Positions 45,579 through 55,845 of a DNA stretch of 64,000 nucleotides are shown here, one piece after another. The DNA lies in the NCBI RefSeq assembly GCF_000002425.4, contig NC_037262.1:10439129-10503128 (forward strand), in the 5' to 3' direction. This DNA comes from Physcomitrium patens. Lineage: Eukaryota > Streptophyta > Bryopsida > Funariales > Funariaceae. The position numbers and the translations under genes are program-made. The first letter of the stretch is position 1, and each line of letters opens with the position of its first letter. Below the pieces are notes generated by a model. The model was not told the DNA's origin, did no database searches, and saw only the letters and a list, made by a program, of their open reading frames with translations.

Positions 45579-48500
45579 TTATTTTGATTTTGATGGATGT
45601 CGTCGATGAAAAGCCTCCATCGCCTTTGTTGCATTTGCAAGATTCTTTATTGGCTCCCATGTACATTCACTAATATCATATCTATGCCAATGGACAAGAT
45701 ATTCCAATTTATTTTGGCACCGCCTTGAATCTAAGACTTCTTCTACTTCGAACTCTTCATTATTGTCCACTTCTATAGGAGGAGGTGGAGCTTGTCTTCT
45801 TCTTGGTATGTCCACTGTCTTGTATGGTTCAAGAACAGACATGTGGAATACTAGATGGATTTTCATTGACTCCGATAGATGTAAACGATATGCAACTAAA
45901 TTGATTTGTGTAGAAATAGAAAATGGTCTTAGCCTTCAATAGTCCAATTTGTCACAAGGACAAGTGGTCTTGATATTGCAACGAAGTAACCATACCTTAT
46001 CACCCATGTGGAATGGTGGTTGTTCCTTTCAATAGACATCTGCATTGACCTTTTGTTGTTTTTGATCCTCTTTTAAATGTGCCTTCATCGTTGCCTGTAG
46101 CTCTAACAAATAAATTGCCAAATCTTTCATAGCAGGATTATCAACTTTTGAAAAGTCAAAAGTATCAAGTCGTAGATGATAACCATAATTACCAAAGAAA
46201 GGTGTTTGTTTTGTAAAAGAATGTACCATGTTATTGTAAGCAAACTCTGCCAATGGCTAAAGAGTTATCCAATCATCTTGTTGGTAGTTAATGGTACATC
46301 TTAAATATTGCTCCAAAACTTGATTAACACGCTTTGTTTGTCTATCAGTTTGAAGATGGAATGCCAAAGATAGTTTTATATCCACTTTTAGAATCTTGAA
46401 AAGAGTCTGCCAAAATCTTAATACAAATTGAGTTCTCCTATCTAATATAATATCCTTGGGTAATCCATGATAGCGATAGATATTATCAAGAAAGAGCTTA
46501 GCTATTTCTTCACCTATGATAGATTTTGTACATGGTACAAAATATGCTATCTTGGTAAAATGATCTACTATCACAAATATAGAGTCATAAGAACCTGAGA
46601 TTGAAAGATCCATGATGAAATCCATAGAAACAAAAGACCATGGTTGTTCTCGAATGGATAATGGCTAAAGAAGTCCAAAAGGTCGATGATGAGGAGTTTT
46701 TGATCTTGAGAAAACATCACATGATTTTATAAAATCTTTGATTGCTTTTCACATTTGTGGCCACCAAAAATCCCTGGATATTAGTTCCAAAGTTTTATTG
46801 TCCCCAAAATGTCCTGTTGCTGGAAAGTCATGACAAGCTTGAAAAACATGTAATCGAACTTCATCTTTTGGAACATATAGGCATCCCTCAAAATATAGTA
46901 GATTCTTCTTGAATTCAAACTTGGAAGTATCATGAGACTTTGAAGGATTTCTCTTCATATCACGAATAAGAAGATCAGAAGACATATTTGACTGAACTTG
47001 CTTAATGAAAGTTGAATCAACAGTTAGTGTTGATTTCATTGCTTTAAGATGAAGATGCTCTGGTTTCAAGAGAATTATTCATTGTAGATCAAAAGCAGCA
47101 TCTCCTTCCTTTGCATCAAGATAAGATCATCTAGAGAGTGTATCTAACAAATCTTGTTGTTTTCTTGGTCGATAAGTGATCTTGAATTTGATTCTTGACA
47201 AAGACATATTCCAACGGACTTGGCGACAATTCAAAATACGTGCTGACATAAAATATTCAAGGTTCTTATGATCCGTATATACTATGACTGGGCTAGAAGC
47301 ACCTTCTAAATAATGGTACCATTCTTGAAACGAATCCACGTTTGTAAAAAGTTCTTTATTGTAGATCTCGTAGTTGATCTCGATTGTTGAAAATTTTCTG
47401 GAATGAAAAGCTATTAAGTGAAGTTTATCATCTATTCCCATTTGTGACAATACAGTACCCAAAGCAAAGTTTGATGCGTCTATTTCCATAAAAAATGGCT
47501 TAAAAAAATCGACGCAATACAAGTTTGGTGCAAAAATAAAAGTTGTCTTCAAAGCTTCAAATGCTACTTCTGCTTCTTGATTCCATTAAAGTTTGTCTTT
47601 ACAAGTCAAATGTGTAAGTGGAGCTGTAACTTGAGAGAAGTCTTTGATGAAGATCCCATAGTAGTTCACAAATCCCAAAAAGCATTGGATATCTCTTACC
47701 GTTTTGGGGATCTTCCAATCCATAATAGTTTGAACTTTCTTAGGATCCATCATAAGTCCATCATTTGAAATAATGTATTCTAAGAAGTCAACTTGAGTAG
47801 TGTGGAATAAACACTTTTCTATCTTCGCATAAAGTCCTGCATCTCTTAGTTTTTGTAATACTTGGCAAACATGAAGTTCATATTCTTCTGGGTTCTTAGA
47901 ATAGATTAAGATGTCATCTAGGTAATAGACAACAAAATCATCTAAAAACTCTCAAAAGACATCATTCATTAGATGTTGGAATGCTACTGGTGTATTTGTA
48001 AGTCCAAAAGGTATGACGTTGTATTCAAAATGTCCATACCTTATTCGAAACGCAGTCTTCCATTCATCTCCTTCTTTAATGCGTACCAAATTGTATGATC
48101 CCTGTAGATCTATTTTTTTAAAGATCTTAGCTTGATTCAACTGATCATGAAGTTCAAATATCAAAGGTAGCAGGTACCTATTTTTTATAGTAATTTTGTT
48201 GAGTCTTCGATAATCAATACACATCCACAATGATCCATCTTTTTTCTTCACAAATAAAATTGGAGCTCCTATTGGAAATTTGGAATGGGGTATGAAGTTC
48301 TTGGCCAAATTTTCTTCAATATACTCCTTGAGTTCAACTAACTCATTTTGAGATAAATTATAGATTGGTCCAAATGGTGGTTGTGCTCCTTCTTGAAGGT
48401 CAATTGAGCAGTCATAGGAATGATGTTCTGAAAGAGTATCCACATTCTTTTTCTCAAATATATCTTAAAAATCTTGATATTGGCTTGGATTGCCACTTGA

Positions 48501-49064
48501 AGTCTTTCCACCAATAGAAACAAGTGTGGCATAAATAACACAAGGTGATCCTTCTTTTGTAGCATGCAAGAAAGCACTTGTACCTACAAATATAGGTTTA
48601 ATTATACTAGACTTATGACTTTTTACTTGATTAATTACACTCTTAGTTATACTTTCAAAAAAGTCAAGACTAAGAGAAGTCCAATCTATTTTAGGGTTAT
48701 ATTTTTTTAGCCATGATAAACCTAAAATGACTGGATTAGAAGGAGATCTAATGATATTAAATATTATAAAGCTACTATGACCATTAGTTGCTATTTCTAT
48801 AGGAAGGGTTTCATGAATAACATCTCTTAAAGACAACAGATGACCATCTATGACTTCTACATGAATAGGTATAGTTTTCTTTACTAAAAATATGCTATGT
48901 CTTTTAGCAAATTCTTCATCTAAGAAACATGCTGAGGCTCCTGAATCTAGCAAGGTAGAGGCTTTGAGATGTTTAGGTCCTAGAATAATATTTATCATAA
49001 AATATGGAGAGGTTCTGAGGAGAGGATAGGACCTTCACTAGGTGTTGTATAAGGTTCCAGCCGC
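45579..49064 (-). pseudogene. Element D pol, broken
   Basis: Segments: protease 48998-48465 ([20 protein letters not shown]); RT 48443-47952 ([52 protein letters not shown]); RNase H and connection 47552-47127 ([30 protein letters not shown]); integrase 47069-46749 and 46625-46257; integrase C-terminal part 46253-46029; chromodomain 45866-45579. The YxDD box region (about 47915-47945) is read through in a broken frame. Stops at 46257-46259 (TAG) and in VF*EFLDDF (about 47958) coincide with stops in B. Confidence 0.85.
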
Positions 49065-50251
49065 TGTCGTATTACGTGTTGTCTTGTTCGGGAATACACT
49101 GGGTATCTGGCTGTTGAAGGTATAGTTGTTTTTGTAAATAACAAAGAAACCTTAATAGATTTTATCCATGTATGAAGAATATAATTGAAATATCAATTTC
49201 CAAGTATTTAAAAACACTCCTCATAGTCATTTTAACCATACGATATTCCAATTGCTTTATTTCTTTTATAAATAAGTTGTTTTTGTTTTTTTTAACAAGC
49301 CCTAACCCTAGCCAATGAGCTTTGACAAGCTGTAACTTTTGATCCAACCGTCCACTTAGTATGAAATTTTGCACTCAAATACCAGTATAAGCCTTCTATA
49401 TGCTCAGAAAATTTCAGCCCAACCCAACTTACAGATTGCAAGAAAACGCCCAAAAACCGCACTGATGACACTCGGCCGCAACCTTGAAATTTGATGTAGA
49501 AACTCGAGAAGTGATTTCTCCTTTGTCAACCATTAACTCCAGCTCAAAATTGAATAGCCGCTTGATCTCCAAATCTTCTATTACCAAGCCAAAAATTACG
49601 TCGATCCAACCAGTAGATCTTCAAATATCACAGAACCCTATCCAACCCTAGACTGCCAACTTCCGACAACCCTTTGTACTAAAACCCAGATATCTCTTGA
49701 TTGCATCGTTAGATTAACACAAATTTTTGTATACACTTAACACACCCAACTATCCACACAAAACCAAATTTTGATCGATAGATGCTACACAACTTGCATA
49801 AACCAATTGAGAATGCAAACCATCAATGTTTTATATAAAATCCGAAACACCAAAATAAACACTGACTTTGAGCAGCGATTGCTCTCCCCTCACAAACCCT
49901 AATGAAACCAAACTAGTGACCTTGAAAAGAGCTTGAAGCTAGCTCTTTGATCCAAAAACCCCATCTGAAAAAAACCCCCTCATTTCTTAACCTTCTTCCC
50001 CTTTAATCCTAATTCTCTCCTCTTTCAAACTCTAGCCTCTGAATTTCTTCAATCTTCCGTCTTGGATCTGGAATTGGCTCCGTTGTCAGAGCTTCCTCCT
50101 CCGTTTTTACCTTTAAGAGATCCTTTTATCGAAAGGACGTCCCCGAAACAGTACAAAGGATGGAACAGCGTGAAACGGAATCGAAACCCCCTAATCGGGA
50201 CCACATTGAGTCACTCGACCGATTCAGGTCTCATATTGGCTAAGAGTCTAG
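49065..50251 (-). repeat. E2: diverged LTR related to element E1, inserted in element D
   Basis: Starts TGTCGTATTAC exactly where D breaks off, as does the 5' LTR of E1 at 62861. Along its length it shares blocks with 62861-63697 (TTGATTGCATCGTTAGATTAAC; CTCTGAATTTCTTCAATCTTCC; TCCTCCGTTTTTACCTTTAAGAGATCC; CACATTGAGTC) at visibly lower identity than expected for the two LTRs of one element. It lacks the LTR 3' end and joins element C at about 50251. Confidence 0.65.
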
Positions 50252-50256
50252 TAACA

Positions 50257-50272
50257 TCACCTCCTCCTTTAG
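50257..50272 (-). promoter_or_regulatory. Polypurine tract of element C
   Basis: Sense strand CTAAAGGAGGAGGTGA just downstream of ORF3; in other copies the 3' LTR begins directly after the equivalent tract, here it does not. Confidence 0.65.
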
Positions 50273-50306
50273 CTTCGAGGTCTCCGAGAAGCAATGTTAT
50301 CGTCAG

Positions 50307-50627
50307 TCAATACCAACGCAAGAAAATAAAGATCTGTCGCATAACCGAAGCTATGAAATCCAATTGTTGTTCACGAGGCAAGTGATTCAATGGTCCTTGA
50401 AGCCAACGGTAGTGGCCCACGCCTTCAACTTCTGACCAAGCATGAACCTCCGTGTCTTCATTGTGAAATTGTCCTGCAAACACTCCTTCTGGCTGACCAT
50501 TGTAGGCATGCTCGACCTCAAATACAATCACCAGCGATCTGTTGCTCGGAATCCTTCGATGTCGTCGTGGTGCAAGCAGTTCTTCATCTCGCGGTCATCT
50601 TCGTGAGCTAGTTGCTTGAGATGACAT
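50307..50627 (-). pseudogene. ORF3 of element C (106 codons, one TGA)
   Basis: ATG at 50627, stop at 50307. Ser/Arg-rich N terminus (MSSQATSSRR), then a TGA at 50595-50597 that would be CGA before a C-to-T change, then PRDEELLAPRRHRR, a hydrophobic strand SLVIVFEVEH, a PEGVFAGQF block, VHAWSEVEGVGHYRW, and LQGPLNHL near the end. It matches ORF3 of B and D in order: MS...SRR, LVI-x-x-EV, GV-x-x-x-F-x-G, RWL-x-GP-x-NHL. Its C-terminal tail is about 23 residues longer. No known domain recognised. Confidence 0.6.
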
Positions 50628-50799
50628 GACAAGTGTAGTATCTTGACTATCTATATTCAAAGGCTAAAACAATAAGAACAAACTTGGGCTACTAACAAAG
50701 TTCTACGCTATCTTAGAGAGAATGACTACATCAACTATGGATTTTGGTGGTACTCTCTCCTCTTTTCTGTTTTCTGGATGAGCAAGCTTCAGTAAGAAG

Positions 50800-51321
50800 C
50801 TATCGTCGAATCGGCTTGGATTTCTCAGGATATCGTCGATGAAACTCCTGTACCTTTTGCGGCGCATTCGCTAGATTTTCGGCCGGCTCCCATGTTCGTT
50901 CATTAATATCGTAACCGCTCCAATGCACAAAGTATTCTAATTTACTCTGTCTTTGCCGTGAATCCAGGACCTTTTCCACCTCGTATTCTTCGTGGTTCTC
51001 TATTTCTATGCTAGGTGGTGGACATTGTACTCTTCCAGGAAAAGACGATTCTCGATAAGGCTCCAACAAAGAAACATGAAAGACAGGATGTACCTTCATA
51101 GTAGCTGGTAATTCCAAACGATACGCTATAGGATTGATCTGCTTTTGGATAACAAATGGTCCCAATCTCCGATAGTCCAATTTGTCACATGGCCGCTTGG
51201 TCTTAATATTTCGTCGAAGCAGCCAAACTTTGTCTCCAATCGTGAATTTAGGTACCTGATTCCGAAATTTGTCCGCGGACGCCTTGTAAGATTCTTGGGC
51301 AGTTTGCAATTGAAGCTTCAA
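50800..51321 (-). CDS. Element C pol: integrase C-terminal region and chromodomain
   Basis: 173 codons open after the TAG at 51334-51336. Contains the integrase GPY-type module (IGDKVWLLRRNIKT, DKLDYRRLGPFVIQ, MKVHPVFHVSLLEPY) and a C-terminal chromodomain (YEVEKVLDSRQRQSKLEYFV, then HWSGYDINERTWEPAENL, EFHRRYPEKSKP). Chromodomains of this type guide insertion by binding methylated histone H3. The aromatic-cage positions (Y, W, Y-type) look kept. Confidence 0.85.
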   Translation of the reverse strand: MKLQLQTAQESYKASADKFRNQVPKFTIGDKVWLLRRNIKTKRPCDKLDYRRLGPFVIQKQINPIAYRLELPATMKVHPVFHVSLLEPYRESSFPGRVQCPPPSIEIENHEEYEVEKVLDSRQRQSKLEYFVHWSGYDINERTWEPAENLANAPQKVQEFHRRYPEKSKPIRR

Positions 51322-51333
51322 TGTAGTTTGAAG

Positions 51334-52287
51334 CTACGAAAGCTCCTTCACCAATCCTTCAGCTGTCGGATTGTTAATCATTGACAAACTCCATAAGTCA
51401 AGCTTCGGATGGTATCCATAATTGGAAAAGAATGGCGTTTGTTGAGTTGACGCATGAAGGGTGTTGTTATATGCGAACTCGACTAGCGGTAGATATGCGA
51501 CCCAATCATCTTGTTGATAGTTGATGGTGCAACGTAAATATTGCTCTAAAACTTGATTCACCCGTTCTGTTTGGCCGTCCGTTTGAGGATGAAATGCCGA
51601 AGAAAGCTTAATATCCACCTTCAATATTTCAAAAAGAGATTTCCAAAACTTTGACACAAACTGGGTTCCTCGATCCGATACGATATCATCTGGTAGACCA
51701 TGATATCCATACACATTATCAAGAAAGAGTCTTGCTGTGTCTTTGCTTGACGATGTCTTCTTGTAAGGGACAAAATGCGCCATCTTTGTAAGCCGGTCTA
51801 CGACAACAAAAATGCTGTCAAATGAATTCGATGGTGGTAGATCCGTAATAAAGTCCATGGAAATCGAAGACCATGGTCGGCGTGGAATAGGCAATGGCTG
51901 TAGAAGTCCATAAGGCCGATGTCGAGGGTTTTTGGATCTTGAACAAATGTCACAAGATACAACAAAATCTTTCACATCCTTCCACATTTGAGGCCACCAG
52001 AAATCACGGGAAATAAGTTCCAAGGTCTTATTGAATCCAAAATGTCCCGCAGTTGGAAAGTCATGACGAGATTGAAGAACTCGGAGTCGTGTTGGTCCTT
52101 TTGGGATATACAACCGCTCTTCAAAATATACTAGATCTCCTTCCATCTTGAATTTATCATCACTAGCATGTTGCTTGATATCAAGGGCTAGAGAATCTTC
52201 AATGGTTGCGGCCCGTACCTGGTCAAGGAAGTCAGCATCAATTAGTACAATAGCTGTGTTGAGCCAAAATTTCTCTAGCTTCAACAA
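51334..52287 (-). CDS. Element C pol: integrase
   Basis: Open segment of 317 codons. HHCC zinc finger (HDFPTAGHFGFNKTLELI to CDICSRSK). DDE core: Asp in SMDFITDLP, Asp in VSDRGTQF, Glu in DGQTERVNQVLEQ, so all three catalytic residues are present. Ends at TAG 51334-51336, where the alignable codon in sister copies suggests Gln (CAG). Confidence 0.9.
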   Translation of the reverse strand: MLKLEKFWLNTAIVLIDADFLDQVRAATIEDSLALDIKQHASDDKFKMEGDLVYFEERLYIPKGPTRLRVLQSRHDFPTAGHFGFNKTLELISRDFWWPQMWKDVKDFVVSCDICSRSKNPRHRPYGLLQPLPIPRRPWSSISMDFITDLPPSNSFDSIFVVVDRLTKMAHFVPYKKTSSSKDTARLFLDNVYGYHGLPDDIVSDRGTQFVSKFWKSLFEILKVDIKLSSAFHPQTDGQTERVNQVLEQYLRCTINYQQDDWVAYLPLVEFAYNNTLHASTQQTPFFSNYGYHPKLDLWSLSMINNPTAEGLVKELS

Positions 52288-52338
52288 TGTCGTGCACTGT
52301 TGATCAAATGCTGCATCTCCAACCTTTGGCGCAAGATA

Positions 52339-53556
52339 TCATCTCCTTGATAATGCATCGGACAACCCTTGTTGCTTCCCAGGCCGATAAGTAATAACAA
52401 AGTCGAACCTGGATAGCGACATACTCCACCGAGCTTGACGCCGATTCAAAACCCAAGCCGACATAAAATACTCCAAATTCTTGTGATCTGTATATACGGT
52501 CACTGGATGTGCAGTTCCTTCGAGAAAGTGGCACCACTCTTGGAAAGAATCTACTATAGCAAGGAGTTCCTTATCATGGATCTCATAGTTGATCTCGGCA
52601 GCAGAGAATTTTCGAGAATAGAACGCAACTGGATGGAGCTTCTCATCTACGCCCATCTGTGAAAGTACAACTCCCAAAGCAAAATCCGAAGCATCTGTCT
52701 CCAAATAAAAGGCCTTTGTAAAGTCCGGATGTACCAAGATTGGAGCTGTAGTAAATACCATCTTCAAATCTTGAAATGCTTTTTCTGCGATAGGTCCCCA
52801 TTCGAGCTTGTCCTTACACGTTAACCGAGTGAGGGGGGCAACAACTTGAGAATAATTCTTGATGAAGATCCGATAGTAGTTAGCAAATCTAAGAAAACAT
52901 TGTACGTCCCTAACCGTCTTCGAAACTTCCCAAGACATGATTGCTTCCACCTTCTTTGGATCCATCTTCAAGCCTTCCGTAGTCGCGATGAATCCCAAAA
53001 ATTCCATCTCAGTTTGGTGAAATAAGCACTTCTCCAATTTGGCATAGAGTCCTCGCTCCCGTAGTTTTTTGAGTACCAGACGAACGTGCTTCTCATGTTC
53101 TTCCTCGTTCTTAGAAAATATCAAAATATCATCTAGATAGATGACAACAAAATCGTCTAGATGCTCTCGAAAGATGTCATTCATCATGTGTTGAAAGACC
53201 GCTGGAGCATTAGTAAGACCAAATGGCATGACATTGTATTCAAAATGGCCATACCTTGTTCGAAAAGCTGTCTTCCATTCATCTCCTTCCTTGATTCGCA
53301 CAAGGTTGTAAGCTCCCCTTATGTCAATCTTTGTAAAGATCCTTGCACGCCCAAGTTGTTCTAGAAGACCAGAGATCAAAGGCACTGGGTAGCGATTCTT
53401 TTTTGTCACCTTGTTGAGACCTCGATAGTCCACGTACATCCATAGTGAGCCATCTTTCTTCTTCACAAATAAGATTGGTGCCCCAGCTGGCGATTTCGAA
53501 TGACGGATGAAGTTCTTGGCTAGATTCTCGTCAATGTACTTCCGCAACTCAGTCAA
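52339..53556 (-). CDS. Element C pol: reverse transcriptase and RNase H
   Basis: Open segment of 405 codons. RT landmarks in order: [52 protein letters not shown], and the catalytic VIYLDDILIFS. RNase H follows: [30 protein letters not shown] and [11 protein letters not shown], ending at DALSRR before TGA 52339-52341. Confidence 0.92.
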   Translation of the reverse strand: MTELRKYIDENLAKNFIRHSKSPAGAPILFVKKKDGSLWMYVDYRGLNKVTKKNRYPVPLISGLLEQLGRARIFTKIDIRGAYNLVRIKEGDEWKTAFRTRYGHFEYNVMPFGLTNAPAVFQHMMNDIFREHLDDFVVIYLDDILIFSKNEEEHEKHVRLVLKKLRERGLYAKLEKCLFHQTEMEFLGFIATTEGLKMDPKKVEAIMSWEVSKTVRDVQCFLRFANYYRIFIKNYSQVVAPLTRLTCKDKLEWGPIAEKAFQDLKMVFTTAPILVHPDFTKAFYLETDASDFALGVVLSQMGVDEKLHPVAFYSRKFSAAEINYEIHDKELLAIVDSFQEWCHFLEGTAHPVTVYTDHKNLEYFMSAWVLNRRQARWSMSLSRFDFVITYRPGKQQGLSDALSRR

Positions 53557-53562
53557 CTCCGT

Positions 53563-54360
53563 CTACGACAAATTGTAGATTGGTCCAAAAGGTGGTTGTG
53601 CTCCTTCTTGCAATTCAATGGCACAGTCATAGGGTCGATGCTCTGGCAGCATATCAGCATTCTTCTTTTCAAAGACATCTTTGAATTCTTCATACTGCTT
53701 TGGAATAACCAAAGTCGGAGTTGCATCTTCTCGAGTCGGAGTTGCGAAGATGACAAGAGGTGTATTTTGCTTGGCTTCCTTCATGAAAGCCCTTGCACCT
53801 ATAAACAAGGATTTGTTTCTAGACATTGTCTTGGCAGATTCCACCTTCAAGGAGTTTGTTGGAAATGTCACTTTCCGCAACTTCCAATCTATCAATGGAT
53901 TATATCTATCAAGCCAAGATAGTCCCAAAATGATAGGACATGAAGGGGTCTTGATAACATTAAACACAATATTGCTCTCATGGTTTTCAAGACGTACCTT
54001 CAATGGTTTAGTTTCATGGATAACATTACCCGAAGACAATGGTCGTCCGTCTATGACTTCTATATGGACAGGCTTAAGTTTCTTTACAAGAGAAATATTG
54101 TGAAGCTTGGCAAACTCTTCATCTATAAAGCAAGCGGATGCACCCGAGTCTAATAAAGCATCGACTTGTAGTTCTTGAATACCCAGATGTAAAGGTACCA
54201 TAAAACAATTTGAAGGTTGAGCTGAGAGAAAGGGACCTTGATTAATTTTGGATGTTGAGATGTCCAGCCGCACTGTCCCTATTGTGGCTGGGCGTCTTTG
54301 TTTTCTTGCATGCTTGTACTCCTGAGTCTTGTTGTTTGAGGCTTCTGTTTCTTCCGACAA
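53563..54360 (-). CDS. Element C pol: aspartic protease
   Basis: 265 codons. ATIGTVRLD marks the start seen in all family copies; the retropepsin active site is [17 protein letters not shown] and the flap/second strand [19 protein letters not shown]. The frame ends at TAG 53563-53565, just before the RT; the sister copy D has CAA-type Gln there. It is in the -1 frame relative to the gag zinc-knuckle frame. Confidence 0.88.
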   Translation of the reverse strand: MSEETEASNNKTQEYKHARKQRRPATIGTVRLDISTSKINQGPFLSAQPSNCFMVPLHLGIQELQVDALLDSGASACFIDEEFAKLHNISLVKKLKPVHIEVIDGRPLSSGNVIHETKPLKVRLENHESNIVFNVIKTPSCPIILGLSWLDRYNPLIDWKLRKVTFPTNSLKVESAKTMSRNKSLFIGARAFMKEAKQNTPLVIFATPTREDATPTLVIPKQYEEFKDVFEKKNADMLPEHRPYDCAIELQEGAQPPFGPIYNLS

Positions 54361-55327
54361 TCTACAGCTTTATGGCCCGCTTCTCCGCAATATAAACACA
54401 AATTTTGTTCAAACCGTCGCTTCCTTTCCTCAGTTGTGAGGGGTTTGAAACGTACCGCATCAATTTGCATGGGTTCAGGATCTGTGGAGTGATTCTCTGG
54501 ACCTTTTGAAAATGTAGCAAATGCTCCATCATTTCTCCAGCCTGATCGTCTTTCTTGTCGTAATTCAAGAGGCGGTTGTCACAAATAATTGCCTGAGATA
54601 TAAGTTCTTCTAAAGTATCCGCCTTAGGCATGGTGATCAATAAGTTCTTGACATCATCTCTCAGTCCATATCGAAATCGTGTCATGAACGCCTTATCATT
54701 CCAATCAAGATCACATGTAAGCTGTTGAAATTCTGCAGCATAGATTGCAGCAGAACGTGATCCTTGTCGCAGATTTTGTATCTTTCTTTCAGCCACTCTT
54801 TCTCGATCGCTATCTCCAAACGCAGCAGTAAGTCTCTCTATGAAAGCCTCTAAGTCATACAATATTGGAGAATCCTTCTCCAATAGTGGAGCAAACCAAG
54901 AGCGAGCATTTCCTGATAGAAGAGTACCTATGAAAGCAACCTGGGTAAATCCATTCGGATAACGAGAAGGGTATAGGCGTAGGTAAAGCCGTTCTTGTTG
55001 CATAAAACCTCGGAAGTTGGCTCTTGTTCCGTCAAACTTGTCTGGCATACTCGCTTTTGGTTCTTTCGTACTAATCCTTGAAGTATCCATAGGGGTCGTA
55101 TGTGACACATGTCTTGCTTCTCTCAGTCGTATAATCTCTTGTTGTAGGCTATGAATTTCGCGTCTAGCTTCTTCGGTCACTAGATCAATTTGAGGTTCTT
55201 TACTTGGATTGCGAAGAAATGCAATCTCTTTTTGTACACTATTCATAAGAGCTTGAAGATCTGCAAGAGTTGCCACTCTATTGTCTACTTGTGGAGATGC
55301 ACTGTCTATGACCTGGTCTACTTCCAT
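54279..55327 (-). pseudogene. Element C gag with CCHC knuckle, one frameshift
   Basis: ATG at 55327 (MEVDQVIDSASP). Coiled-coil-like N-terminal region (about residues 20-90), then the retrotransposon gag domain (MPDKFDGTRANFRGFMQQER, GTLLSGNARSWFAPLLEKDS, FGDSDRERVAERKIQ). The first frame runs to 54362, but from about 54560 the family-like sequence ([38 protein letters not shown]) continues in another frame, so a one-base change near 54555-54575 broke gag. The knuckle [14 protein letters not shown] (CX2CX4HX4C) follows, and the knuckle frame ends at TAG 54279-54281. Confidence 0.8.
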
Positions 55328-55451
55328 ATTTAGAGAATAAATGGATTAAAATTTTGAGAGAAGAAGAAATTGCTAAGTCTCTTGGAGAAAATTGTAGCAC
55401 TACCTGTCACTAAAACCTACTCGGAAAAAAGAAAAAAAAACACTAAACGAT

Positions 55452-55822
55452 TTCAGTTTTAGAGGAGGGTAATCCGCAACCTCTAAAAATGCCTCAATGC
55501 TTTCGAGAAGAGGGGTAATCCGCACTCTATCAAGAAGGCAAAGCTCTGAAAGCGATGTTAACAGTCTTTTTTACTAGCTATGCTAAACAAAAAGAAGGAA
55601 TTAATATCAGTCCAAGAGAGGGTAATCCGCAATCCTTAGAACGCTCAAGTATCTCCAAGGAAAGGGGTAGTCCACTCTCTGCCTCAAAGAACTAAGCTCT
55701 GATATTGTGATTGAGAAAATATCAGTTTAGAGGAAGGTAATCCGCAACCCCTAAAGCGCTAGAATACCTTCAAGAAGAGGGGTAATCCGCTCTCAAACAA
55801 GAAGGATTCAGCTCTGATATTA
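55452..55822 (-). repeat. Threefold leader/PBS repeat of element C
   Basis: Three imperfect direct units starting near 55452, 55604 and 55718. Each contains GGGTAATCCGCAA and GGGGTAATCCGC-type (middle unit GGGGTAGTCCAC) motifs and ends in AAGCTCTGA(TATT) (55543, 55696, 55811). In the sense strand each unit therefore carries TATCAGAGC or CAGAGC, the primer-binding-site core. Elements A and B carry one such unit. Confidence 0.7.
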
Positions 55823-55845
55823 AGATAAAGATAGTCTCGACAAAT

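Larger units (their letters stand above)
44462..49064 (-). mobile_element. Element D: chromovirus, sister of element B, 5' part missing
   Basis: 3' LTR at 44462-45020, then ORF3, chromodomain, integrase, RNase H, RT and protease, all nearly collinear with B. It is cut at 49064 within the protease N-terminal codons by the diverged LTR E2; the gag region and 5' LTR are not in the window. Confidence 0.85.

Noticed and set aside
55452..55822. CRISPR-like array in the spaced GGTAATCCGC motifs
   Set aside because: Few, imperfect and irregularly spaced copies in a plant retrotransposon leader; better explained as tandem leader duplication.
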